Of a stretch of 64,000 nucleotides of DNA, positions 12,228-22,453 are shown piece by piece (position 1 is the stretch's first letter; each line of letters begins with the position of its first letter). The stretch spans positions 11,019,409 through 11,083,408 of the forward strand of contig CM026429.1 of assembly GCA_014871385.1 (NCBI GenBank), given 5' to 3'. The translations under genes and the position numbers were made by a program. The notes under the pieces are model-generated. The model was not told the DNA's origin and searched no databases. It worked only from the letters and a program-made list of their open reading frames with translations. The stretch comes from Ceratodon purpureus. Its lineage: Eukaryota; Streptophyta; Bryopsida; Pseudoditrichales; Ditrichaceae.

Positions 12228-13503
12228 AAATCTATGCCTTATCATAACACCAATATTCTAGCAGACAGCACCTAACTATTCCACTCAGAAGATTTCATAA
12301 CAACCTATCATTTTCTCCATGCAAGAATCTTTGTAGTACATGTGCCTACTCATAGAAATAGTGGTCTACGCTGTTGTACTTCAAATATTCATGAAAATTT
12401 GATAAATTTCTAAAAAAAAAAATTTAAAAAATAAACAAATAAAAAAATAGATTTGTGATTTTACAACCTTACATCTATTTGTATAAATTTTATCCCAATA
12501 ATCTTCTCAATCCAATATATGCTGAATGGCTTAACCCCTAAAGGACAAAGGGGTATTTCCAGATTTTTTAGTACCTACAGTGCCATTCTTGCATTTTCCA
12601 AAGTGAGAAAAATTTGAGAATCAGCATAAGCAATTTAATCGTAAGATCTTTGAAAGTAGTGGGCACCCAAAATTAGTACCAAATTTTGGGTTTGGAGAAG
12701 CAACGGATTGGAAGATAATAACATGTGAAGTTTGCAAGATTAGTGAATTTCTGAAATACTAACAGTGAGTTTCTGAGTTTGACTGAAAATTGCTAATTCA
12801 AAATTTATAGAAACTTGGCAACTGAAGCTAATTCTCTCCTCTAGTATGTTAGGAATATGCACAATTTTTTAAAGATTTTTTGAGTTACCAATTTAGAGAA
12901 AATCGGTTTGACATAAGTGTCACTCTGAATTTTATTTTTTCCACCTTGGCACTTTTTGCAAAATTCAAAAGGGTTTCTGATAAATCCAAAACAGTGAAGC
13001 CATAAAAGAGTGGTCATATAAGCATTCCCAAAAAAAAATGCTAAAAAATAAATCCACAAGGAGAGATCTTCATTTCAGTTTTGAATGTCCTCAAAGTTTG
13101 GTTGAAATATTTTCACCACAATAACACTAACTTCACTGTAGAAACATAGGACCGACTCATGTTCTTTCTTTTTTCTAAAATCAGGATTTCACTTTTTCAC
13201 CAATTTTTTTGCGTATTCTTATTGCCAACTTGATTCTAAAGAGATTAGGAACAAAAAACACTCAAATCCGACCCTTCTAAGGCATTTTACGGGGTTTTTA
13301 ATTTCTGGCGCAACCCAAAAGTGGTTGCTTCGTCCTTTAGGGGTTAAATTGATGGAAATATCCATTTCTACCTTTACTGAATGAGTTCAGAGAAGGGAGG
13401 ATATTAGCTGGGCTCTCTTCCATAGGTACTTGTCATAAGGTGGTTCACTTTAAAGCAGACATGAATTCTCGCCAGCCCCACACAAGGGACATGACTCAGG
13501 GCC
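12228..13503 (+). repeat. dispersed repeat R2, copy B (interrupted)
   Basis: This copy matches copy A (6038-6480) on both sides of an 817-bp insertion. The left part runs to ATATGCTGAATGGCTTAA (12534). The right part resumes at TTAAATTGATGG and continues through AGAAGGGAGGATATTAGCTGG to ACATGACTCAGG. Confidence 0.8.
12531..13347. mobile_element. TTAA-flanked TIR element, copy 3, inserted in R2
   Basis: The left terminus TTAACCCCTAAAGGAC and right terminus GTCCTTTAGGGGTTAA are perfect 16-nt inverted repeats including TTAA. Comparison with R2 copy A shows one TTAA in the empty site and TTAA on both sides of the element here, which is the expected product of insertion with a TTAA duplication. 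There is no transposase-sized reading frame, only short open frames. This is the best-supported member of the family in the window. Confidence 0.8.
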
Positions 13504-13546
13504 CCTTCCCACTATGGCCAAACTTCGTTTTGGTATTTGTCTTTTG

Positions 13547-13831
13547 GCCTTGAACTTTTTATCATATGTTATTAACATAAAGGGGACTTTGTTCCAAGAA
13601 TTTCATGGCCAAAAAATAAAAAATCAATCTTTGGGAGGCTGTCAAAGTTGGCAGCACTGAAACATGTCCTTGGTGGTAGATTTTGAATAACTTTTTTTTG
13701 GTAAACGTTTTGGCCTTGAAAAATGGCATACATATAATTAACTTTAAGATGATTCTTTGCTAAAAATTTCGTGGTGAAATACCAATATCCGAGCTCTCGG
13801 GAGGCTTTCAAAGTAGGCAGTACTGTAATTT
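13547..13831 (+). repeat. degenerate direct repeat, about 165-bp period
   Basis: Two segments, about 13547-13663 and 13712-13831, share GGCCTTGAA, AA(A/G)AATTTC(A/G)TGG, GGGAGGCT(G/T)TCAAAGT and GGCAG(C/T)ACTG in the same order. No function is evident. Confidence 0.5.
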
Positions 13832-14595
13832 TTCTCATTGAAAAAAAAAATCGAATTATTTCTGGACCCGACTGTACAGTGTTTACGGATTGACGGCACA
13901 TACCAACGGATACTTCAACTCACTCAACTCACTCCTCCACAAACTCAGCAACTCCAAGCAATTCCACCATGGAGCTGGAACAAGTAACAAACCATACACC
14001 TCCCAACAACATGCACTTTGCAACTGAACAGATTGACATGCTCACAATATATCTACGTTAGCTTCCACATGGTTACTCAAACGACCACTAAGTTATCCTC
14101 ACAGAATGCATATATATCGACATTAATCGACTCATGCCAGACATTAATTATAACTAATAGTACTGAAATATTTGGAAAGTGGATATGTTCATGTTTTCAT
14201 TTCATAGCTGGTAAGTTAACATCGTTGCATTCGGTGTTGCTCTGAATACACACTGTCGGTATCCACTTCTTCACTGATTAGTATGCTTTGCTAGGAGTCG
14301 TTACCGACTCACACATATTCGAAGGAGCTTTGTCAAGGAGCTGGATTGGAGTGTGGTTGTAATTGCAGGGTGGATGTGTGTGTGGAGAGTGCCCGTGTAG
14401 TCGATCACTTACTTTGAGTTGGGTTGGGTTAAGGTACTGGTGCTGGAGCTAGTTCAGAGAGGATGTTCAATGTTGCAGCTTGGACTGTGTTTTGTGGATG
14501 TGCAGTCGATTTAGTTTAAGATTTATGCAAGCTGGTTTTCATGTAGTCTGTCAAATATTGATGGAATGGAAGAGCTTGGAATGAAAAGATTCGGG
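13832..14595. other. intergenic region and probable promoter upstream of 14752 gene
   Basis: No coding region is seen. Base composition shifts from AT-rich to mixed toward the gene, consistent with a promoter and 5' leader. Confidence 0.35.
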
Positions 14596-14649
14596 TTTCG
14601 TGATGTGATTTTGGGAGTTTCGTGATGTGATTTTGGGAGTTTCGTGATG
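14596..14649 (+). repeat. 22-bp tandem repeat, 2.5 copies
   Basis: The unit TTTCGTGATGTGATTTTGGG plus AG starts at 14596 and 14618, with a partial third copy from 14640. It lies about 100 bp upstream of the first ATG of the following gene, probably in its leader. Confidence 0.85.
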
Positions 14650-14751
14650 GTGTGAGGGAGGGGGATATGCGAGCTTGAAAACGGAGGAGAGATGGATCAA
14701 GCATCTGGATGATGTGAGGTTGATTGGGTTTAGGATTAGGGTTTGTGAGTG

Positions 14752-17182
14752 ATGGCCATGTCGTCGGAGGGAAGGATTGAGATCGATGTGCGGGCGAAGA
14801 CGAGGGCATTGAATCTGCGAGTGAGGTTGAGAGGCGCCTTGTGGTCGTCTCCAGTCGGTAGCGCGCACCGGGTTTCTGGCTCCGTGCGCGCCCGGTTTCG
14901 CACCTTGATCCTGCGCGTCAGCTTGACCTTACTGCAAGTTTTGGGTACACCCACTAGCTCCGCCGACGGCCCAACAGATCGACCGCAGAGTAGAAGCAGC
15001 ACGAAGGTTCGATACTCGTTGCGAATTCGCTTGCGCAAGCTCTGGTTGAGAATCCGTGGCAAGCATCACGTCGAGAGTACTACGCCTCGCAGAACCCAAG
15101 TGAGCAACCATCCCCTTTCGACTCCAATTCCAAAGACGAAACCGAAATGGAGACGCACATTTTCTTCTGTGGGTAACCAGCTGGTGCTAAGGAATAGAAG
15201 CTCCGAGAAGATCACAACGGTTGTATCACAGGTGCGTGAGCATTATGTAAATCTCTTTACCATGTGTGTCGAGTGTCTGGTTAAGAAATTCAATGCCTAG
15301 CTATGGGGCCTGGTTCTAGAGAATATGGTTGGTGTTTGAAGTGTTGATCTGACATCAAGTGGACGTGGTTTATCCTTTTTCAGGAGCCCGTGAAGGAGAA
15401 TGGATTTGTGGCTCAATATATGGATGCTTTGGGAGCAGACAGAGTGGTCATGGCCATGCACGCAGTGGGTATGGCGTCTACGGTTATAGTCCTTGTGCAA
15501 CTGGCCGGTGCCAGAGGGCTTCCATTGTTTGTTACCGTTGTGACGGGACTGGCAATAGTCGGCAGAATCATCTTTGTAAATCGGTATTCTTACTTTGGCC
15601 CGAGGTTTCAGCAACTATGGCACGAAGCCATGAGTATCGGTGGCATTTCTCTGGTGCCTCAGGTGATTCTTTGTCTGTAAAAGCGTGTTTGCTTAGAATG
15701 TAGGTCATAAGTTGTTGCTGAAATAAATGCGTCGCTTGCATCCGTTCCGGAATGAGTTCAAGCTGCTGTTGAGAAAAAGATTGCCAAGTATAACATTTTT
15801 AAGTTAGGAAGAACGAGCAGTCATAGGTGATATATGCGTGCTTTTCCTGATGTTTTGTGTCCTTGTGCTGGACCGATGGACTGATGACCTGCATATGTAT
15901 CGATCAGTGAATCTAATTGTTCTTGATAGAGGATTTAAGCATGCTTCTTGTCTTGGTTTTTTGCAGGCATTGGGGGCTTTATTTCGTCCATATATGCCGC
16001 AGTCCGGTTTCACTGCCAGCGAAGGCGTCATGGGCACCATCACCCTAATCATGATTCTTTTGGTATGAATTTCTTCACCTCTCTAAAGCTTAAATTTTGT
16101 GTGTCTGGTACCAACTCACGACGAGAACCAAATTTGAGTGCAGAAGTACCAGGATGAAACTCTAGAGGGCGTGGTTTAGCAATGTGCTTCTCGACTTTCT
16201 TGAACTTTTGGAAATTTCAATTTCGTTTTGAATTGTGACGAGTATATCTGCAAGTTCTGGAGAATTATTATTGAAATTATCCTAGCACTACTTTGAACAC
16301 AGTACCAAGTAAACTAGCAAACTAGTTCAGGAAGGTACTAAGTAGATATTGTTGTATGACGTGTTATTCCTCTTGTTTCAGGCTCGATACCAGAGGCTAC
16401 CCTTCAAGGTCATGCAGTTCTTTGGTGTTTTATCAGCAGGAATTCCCGCAGTTCTCGTCTTGTGGGCTCCCATTGTACAGTTGGTAAGATCCCCTATTTT
16501 GTGAACATATTTGAGATCTGGCCAAGAGAAAGAGCACAAAAAGAAATGTAGTTGTAGTTGATCGCGCCGTCCTTGTATTTTACTAATAGCGGCTATGTTT
16601 GGAATTGGGTAGTGGACTTGCTGGTGGAGCCCTGCCAACGTCAACTTCATGCAAATACTCACGGGACTGCTGGCGGTGGTGAGCAATTGCTTTTTAGGTT
16701 ATTCACGGAGTTAAAACGTATTCAACTCCAGGCACTAGAATTCTTGCACAAGCGTATTGCTTACAACCATGTAACATCCAACTACGATGTGGAGTATGTT
16801 AAATTCTCCCATGTTAAATGCTTAAAAATCTGAAAATCTGACAAAAGTATGACGGCTCAGTTCTACTTTCATAAACCTTGAAGAACATCGATCTGGTACA
16901 CATTGCCTATTCCAGTTCCACCATTTCTGTACAAGATTATTTAGTTCAACTACAGAGAACCACAATAGAGCACCGTGAATTTACTGAACCACCTGGTCTA
17001 CTACTCAACAGGTCGATATTATCTATGACCCCAACGGTCTCCTGAATTTGAGCAACCTGGACAATGTGACTGGCTACGTTATTGATCAGGAGTTTACCGT
17101 GAACCGATGTGGCTGCAGTACAGTACATCAGGTGACACTTCCAGTGCCAACAACAATCATACTACAAAATAGTCTCTTTTAA
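14752..17182 (+). CDS. unrecognised multi-pass membrane protein, six exons
   Basis: I do not recognise the family. Proposed coding exons are 14752-15231, 15384-15662, 15967-16062, 16382-16483, 16613-16678 and 17012-17182, giving 397 residues. All five introns are GT-AG and phase 0. The first 160 residues are rich in Arg and Ser with few acidic residues, which could be a plastid transit region but is not diagnostic. Hydrophobic segments follow at roughly 181-203 (VVMAMHAVGMASTVIVLVQL), 205-226, 273-285 and 295-319. The C-terminus contains NRCGCSTVHQ. A second ATG lies at 14758. The last exon is read through a possible donor (GTGACA after CATCAG) to a stop at 17180, so the C-terminal end is less certain. 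The gene converges with the ACS-like gene, with stop codons about 330 bp apart. Confidence 0.6.
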
Positions 17183-17508
17183 GTATTTCAATCGGGTAAA
17201 ATAAAATAGATTTCTTATGAATATTGCTACTCAATAATGCTAGAATAGAATCCTTAAATAATGGGAAATTCACTGGTACCAGCTACCACGATTCATCAGC
17301 TGTTGACTTCTGAATTCTGGACGAGGTCCTAGACTAGAGATCGATTTCTTGAAGGAAATAAATCCAAGGCAATGCAGGTTTGGTTGTAGAAGTTAAATCT
17401 ATACCTGGTCTTCTTGAACAAGAGTATCACACCAGAACTAATCTGCTCTCTATATGTTACATCCAGTTCCATTCATACAAATCTACAATAGTAACCTCCA
17501 GACGGATT

Positions 17509-19494
17509 TCAATACACAGGATTCTGCATAAACTTGCGGAAGCGAAGGAATGCTACAAGAAGAGTTTCATCGTCAACAGTTGCGAAGCAGAACCTATACC
17601 ACCCTGGCTCCTCACACCAGCATGATGTCCCGGGTGTCAAATGCAAACCGACTTTGTACAACAAATGTTTCCACAGCTTCATTTCTTCATCCTTGGACGA
17701 CGACCTCAACACATGCCGAAGATCAATCCAACAAAACAGACCCCCCATGCTTTTCACGCTTCCGATGCCCACCTTCTGTAGCTCGGTCACAACCTTGCGG
17801 TACCGTTTCGTGAGTCTTCTCCTGTTCTCAAACAAAAACATATTCATAAACTGTTCATCAGAGAGCAAAGAAGTGCACAGTTGCTGTGTTGCAGTTGAAA
17901 CCGCACAGTGTCTCGCCATCCGGCTGGCAGCCTCCAAAACCTGCGTGTTCCAAGAATAGAGAACGCCAACCCTAAACCCTGCAAGGCCCAAGTCTTTAGA
18001 GAGCCCATATATGACATGAACATAACTCCGATTGTATTTTTGCGTGTCCAATATTTCTGCAATGCTTGTGAAAGTACAGCCTTCGTAGGTGCAGGCTGCA
18101 TATATCTCGTCAATAAGGAGATGAATCTTCTTGTCCTGGGTGAAGGATAAGAGGGACGTCAAAGCAGCTCGGTCAAGTAAACTGCCTACAGGGTTTGAGG
18201 GATTTGAGATCAGTATTCCTCGTATTTTGATGCCCTTCCTTGAAATATTCCGAAAAGTGCTCTCTAAAACACCAGATGTCAACTTGAAATCGGTATCACT
18301 GCCACAGGGGATGGGTATAAGTTGAACCTGGCTCCTCCACTTTATATCTCTATCAAACCTGGAGAGGAGCATAAGACCAGGTAAAATATATATTCAGTAC
18401 CACGATGAAGGCTCAATCCACTTATATAAAATCACCAGAGACTGCAGGAACTTGCAAGGATAAGAAAATTCGCATTGATAAAGGTAAATGCAATAGCCAA
18501 AGTGAGTCACATACCCAGAATAATATGGAGAAGGAATAAGAAATGCTTCTCCAGGCTGGGCCAAGGAGAATGCTAATATCTCTGTTGTAGGAGTAGCTCC
18601 TGCTGTCAACACCATTTGCGACGGCTCAAACTTCACCCGGCCTCCCATCACCATTCCCATGAACCTTGCAAGCACCTGACGTCCAGTTCTTGAATCCGGA
18701 ACAACACAAAATAGCAAATCGAGCATAGCAAACAGTCTTCACATACAGAAGCAGAGGAATTCCACTGCAGCCAACTACCCTTCCTGCTACACGAATATGG
18801 ATGTACACATGAAATCAAGTGCCGCTAGACAACAACGTATGTTTATGCTTACGATTTTGAAGGACTTCAGTCCGCTGAAATCGACATAGCCAGCATTCTC
18901 GCTTAAATCCAAGAGGTTGTCACCCCACTTAGAAAGCCATTCTTGTAAAAGATCCAAAGACAACTGCATCAATAACCACAAAAGATAAGAATGACAATAC
19001 ACACAACGAAGCACCCTAAATGCAACATGGAAACATAAAATCACTACCTAAAGAGTAAGAAAATCAACCGTGGGTAGAAAATTCTATACCTTATTCTCTG
19101 ATGTTCCAAGATCAATGCAGCCAGTAGGATTCACAACCAAGTCATACCCATTCTCAGTCATCTCCTTGAGACCCATACCATAGGGCGAATCCTTTGCAGC
19201 AATCACAGCAAGCGCCCTTTCTGAAATAGGCGCTTGCACATCCACCGGCTCCACAGCCTGGGCCTTCACCTGTGCAGGCTTCGGTAGCGGTAGGTTGATC
19301 CGTTTGGGTCGCAGCTGAATGAAATAAAAGCTCGCCAAGGGAATGATGCATCCCAGTGCCAATCCATACCGCCCTCCCAGCATCCCCTGCAGGGGCACTA
19401 TCAGCCCCATGGATGAGACCCCTCTCACCTCCCTCTCCACCTCCTCCTCCCCCCTCACACCCCTCACCACATCCTCAAACAGCTGCAGCAACAT
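17509..19494 (-). CDS. 1-aminocyclopropane-1-carboxylate synthase-like aminotransferase
   Basis: This is a PLP-dependent fold-type I enzyme of the ACC synthase / ACS-like group. ACC synthases convert S-adenosylmethionine to ACC, the ethylene precursor, but several plant ACS-like members are ordinary aminotransferases, so the substrate is not settled. Exons on the minus strand are 19494-19090, 18963-18853, 18675-18515 and 18358-17509, giving 508 residues. Family landmarks are SPYGMGL and LGTSENK (about 131-134), LTAGATPTTE, PSPYYSGFDR, NPSNPVG, DEIYAACTYEG (Asp about 309, Tyr about 312), the PLP lysine in YGLSKDLGLAGFRVG (Lys about 347), and the substrate-binding Arg in CEEPGWYRFCFA (about 481). 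An N-terminal extension of about 85 residues contains a hydrophobic stretch (about 40-58) that could be a membrane anchor, which soluble ACC synthases lack. Start chosen as the first in-frame ATG. Confidence 0.85.
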
Positions 19495-20488
19495 CCTCCT
19501 ACCAAAACACCCCCAAAACTCGCATCCAGAACAAACTCCAATCCAGCACTCTCAAACTCCATCCTGCCATCACCAACACAAACCTCCATATCAACACATT
19601 CACCTCACCATCAAACCCTACATCACATCCAAACCCTCACATGTCCAAGGGTACAAAAACTAAAGAATTCCATCACAACCAAACTCCTTGCAACCAAATT
19701 CAACACATTTGCATCATAACCAAAAATGACAACCAAAATAATTCCACATCATACCAATTCTATAACCATCAAAGCAACAAACTCAAGAACATCCACATCT
19801 ATAAACCCTATGCATATGTGGAGGTTTATCAGACAATTGCAAAAACTCCAAACAACAAACTGCACACCAAACTCGGTCTTAAGAAGAGTAGCACTGCAAG
19901 CAGATCTACCACAACCATACCTTAAACTCACAATCAAGGTGAGTTAAGTTACTTGATCTGAATGAGGATTGATCCAGGTAAGCTGGATTGAAGTGGAAAG
20001 AGGTTGTGGTGGGAGAGACAATCACAAGGACAAGTGTGGACCAGAACAAGGTGAGGGCTTTGAGGCCAAGTGTAGAGTTTGGGAATGAGTGGAATTGTTG
20101 TGAATGCAGGGCTTTGGTTGGCTGGTGGGCTGATAATGAGGCCAATGAGTAGGGAACTTGGATGACAAAGTTGTGTGTTTTATGATATGATATGATAGCG
20201 GAAAGAAAAAGATCTGGGAAGTGTGAGGGGAGGGGGTTGGGTGATTGGGAGGTTGGTTGTTGTGGATGTGAGGAGGGGGTTTGTGTTTCATTTGGGGGAG
20301 TTGGGATTGAGGAGTGGAGGGTTCGCGGTCCGAGCTTGTTTCGTATGGTTGTGAGTTATTGGATTGGCGTTAGGATTATTCAATTTACTATTTTGAATTT
20401 CCGTCACTTGGGTTCTTGACTTTTTATCGCGTGAAGGTGAGGCCTGCAACGTGATTGCGTAACAAAAGACATGTTGGCTCCAATTTTA
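19495..20488. other. 5' region upstream of the ACS-like gene
   Basis: No separate gene is supported. 19500-19930 is CA-rich on the plus strand and gives long Pro/Thr/Ser open frames, which look like composition effects of the ACS-like gene's leader and promoter. Confidence 0.4.
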
Positions 20489-20700
20489 TACTCCCTCCGT
20501 CTCACTAAAAGATCATAGTTTGCTAATAATAGCAAATTTAAGGGTAGTTCAAAATTTAGAAATAAATTGATCAAAATTAGAAACAAGTGGCCAAAATTAG
20601 AAACAAGATATTAAATTTAGAAATAATTTGGCGAAATTTAGAAACCACTCTCTTATTTTGAGACAAATTATTTTACCAAACCATGCTCTTTTAGTGAGTA
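20489..20700. mobile_element. Stowaway-like MITE
   Basis: The left end reads TA then CTCCCTCCGTCTC followed by ACTAAAAGATCATAG. The right end, reversed, reads TACT then CACTAAAAGAGCATGG, so the right terminal repeat has lost about ten bases but pairs well inside. The flanks are TA on both sides, and CTCCCTCCGT is the classic Stowaway (Tc1/mariner-type MITE) terminus. The interior is AT-rich with repeated AAATTTAGAAA motifs and no coding capacity. Confidence 0.75.
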
Positions 20701-21177
20701 TTTAGGGCCCTCACCTACAATAAATGAATTCTTTCTTCTCTGCAGGCATGGTGATTCATCAATCCAAATATTATATGCTACAACATAAAAATCTTGTTTA
20801 TTGATTTAAGATTAAGCTCAAGGTTGCATAGGTTGAAGGTTACACACTAATGCCCTTATAATTTGACTTCATCATATAATATGGAGTATTGCATGGATAA
20901 TTGTATTGATGAAGTGTGTTCCTTCTATCTAAATCATACGCTGGAATAAAGCATATTTTTTCAAAGTTTTATTCACTAAGATTTACTATTTTATTGATTT
21001 TTTAAAAAAAAAAGAATCAAGGACCGATTTTTTTTTAATTCTAAAAATAATTTAAAAATTATATCAGAAACGTACGTAATATCTCTATATTTTTTTTTAT
21101 ACAGAATAACAAACAATCAGAGTTATTTTTTAGTTTAAGTATAGTAAATTTGTGAAACTTGTGATGTCAACCAATCA

Positions 21178-21250
21178 GGTCGCATGGCCTAATGGATAAG
21201 GCGCTCGCCTCCGGAGCGGGAGATTGTGGGTTCGAATCCCACTGTGATCG
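21178..21250 (+). tRNA. tRNA-Arg, anticodon CCG
   Basis: A 73-nt cloverleaf folds fully. The acceptor stem GGTCGCA pairs with TGTGATC (two G-U pairs) and the discriminator is G. The D arm has loop AATGGATA. The anticodon stem CTCGC/GCGGG encloses the loop CTCCGGA with CCG at 21211-21213, and the T arm carries TTCGAAT. There is no intron and no encoded CCA, as expected for a nuclear eukaryotic tRNA. The A and B box promoter elements coincide with TGGCCTAATGG and GGTTCGAATCC. Confidence 0.96.
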
Positions 21251-21339
21251 ATCGCCGCCTCTTGAAATGCCTCATGCCCTTCACCTCGATCATTACAGTA
21301 CACACACATTGACATATTTTAATATCATCTAAAGATTCT

Positions 21340-21730
21340 AAACCATGTATTAATCATGATAGTTTTTGAAGTCTATCGAGTACACAACCAAAAAATTTAA
21401 AATATAAGAATACCGCATAATATATGTGTTGTATTTGTAAGTGTTTCCCATATCTTCAAGTTCAAGTATTTGCAGTATTCTATAGGTCTTGTTTGTAGAT
21501 ATTTTGATAGTTCCATTATTCCAATTTTTAAACATTTTGTTATAATTTTTTTAGAAATTATATAAGTTATAATTTCTCATATCTAAACCTCAAAATTCAA
21601 AATCCAACTCTATATAAATGTTTTGTTATTTCCATTTCTGACACACCTCCGGCTACAATGTTGCAATCTGCAAATGAAAGGTTCAAAGTGGAAGTTTGGG
21701 GCCCAAGGCTTCAACTCAAGTAACCTGGAT
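21340..21730. repeat. diverged dispersed repeat R3, copy 1
   Basis: This shows patchy collinear similarity to about 29590-29860. Shared pieces include TGT(A)TTTGTA.GT.TTT, a TTTTAATAG/TTTTGATAGTT segment, and a TTTCTCATATCTAAACCTCAAAATTCAAAAT segment resembling CCCTCACACCTAAACGTGAAGATTCAAAAT. The divergence is large, so the boundaries are rough. Confidence 0.35.
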
Positions 21731-22395
21731 GCTATTGTATTCAAAGGTCAGAAGAAACTTGACTACTCAAATTAGAAGGGAGCTCGGAGGTGAAAAGCCT
21801 TCACTTGATTAGGGTACATAGGTCCATTCCTGCTTTATATCTTTGTACCCCGGATTAAAATCACACAACTAAATTCAAGGCGTGAACTTTAAAGTGGGAG
21901 TCGGGTACATGTAGCGTGGACACACTCTCCACCATTTCTAACCCTAATGTGAGAGCTCTCCACCTCTCTTGGAGCTTTCCTTGAATCACAGGAATAGTCT
22001 TCTGACCTCTCAAAACAACAACCCCATGTAACCTAGGCGTTGAGCGCGGATGGGCACAAAACTTCCGGTTTTGAAAGGACTCTTTCCCGGGGTCTTTCCA
22101 CCAGGTGCAAAAAATGCAGTGTAGCCCTTGGAAGAAATATCCGGTGCCAACTCAGCCTCCTTTCCTAGAAAAAAATGAGGACCATAACAAAAGGACTGAT
22201 CACTGATCTTGGACATCCCCACGCAGGGATCATCACCACCAAACCAACTTGCTTGGCCCATGCTTCTTCCGCTGCAACTCATCAACTCCGCTTACTCTCA
22301 ACTTCGCAACACGCTCCGCTCCTGCAGCGACGCAACACAACATCATAAGATAAAGTTACTCACACACACGAAGAGAGCCTAGACACAATCTGATC

Positions 22396-22417
22396 AGAGA
22401 GAGAGAGAGAGAGAGAG
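22396..22417 (+). repeat. (AG)11 microsatellite in 5' leader
   Basis: An uninterrupted AG run ends 36 bp before the ATG of the PIFI-like gene. GA/CT runs in plant leaders and core promoters are common and can influence expression, but nothing here shows an effect. Confidence 0.9.
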
Positions 22418-22453
22418 GAAGAGACCTTCAGGAGGTGGACAGATCTAGACAAC

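Noticed and set aside
14736..15062. Minus-strand open frames opposite the first exon of the 14752 gene
   Set aside because: The GC-rich first exon creates open frames on both strands. Only the plus strand continues through consistent phase-0 splice junctions.
19356..19925. 189-codon Pro/Ser/Thr-rich plus-strand open frame
   Set aside because: It is antisense to the first exon and leader of the ACS-like gene, and its composition follows the CA-rich tract. No domain or exon support.
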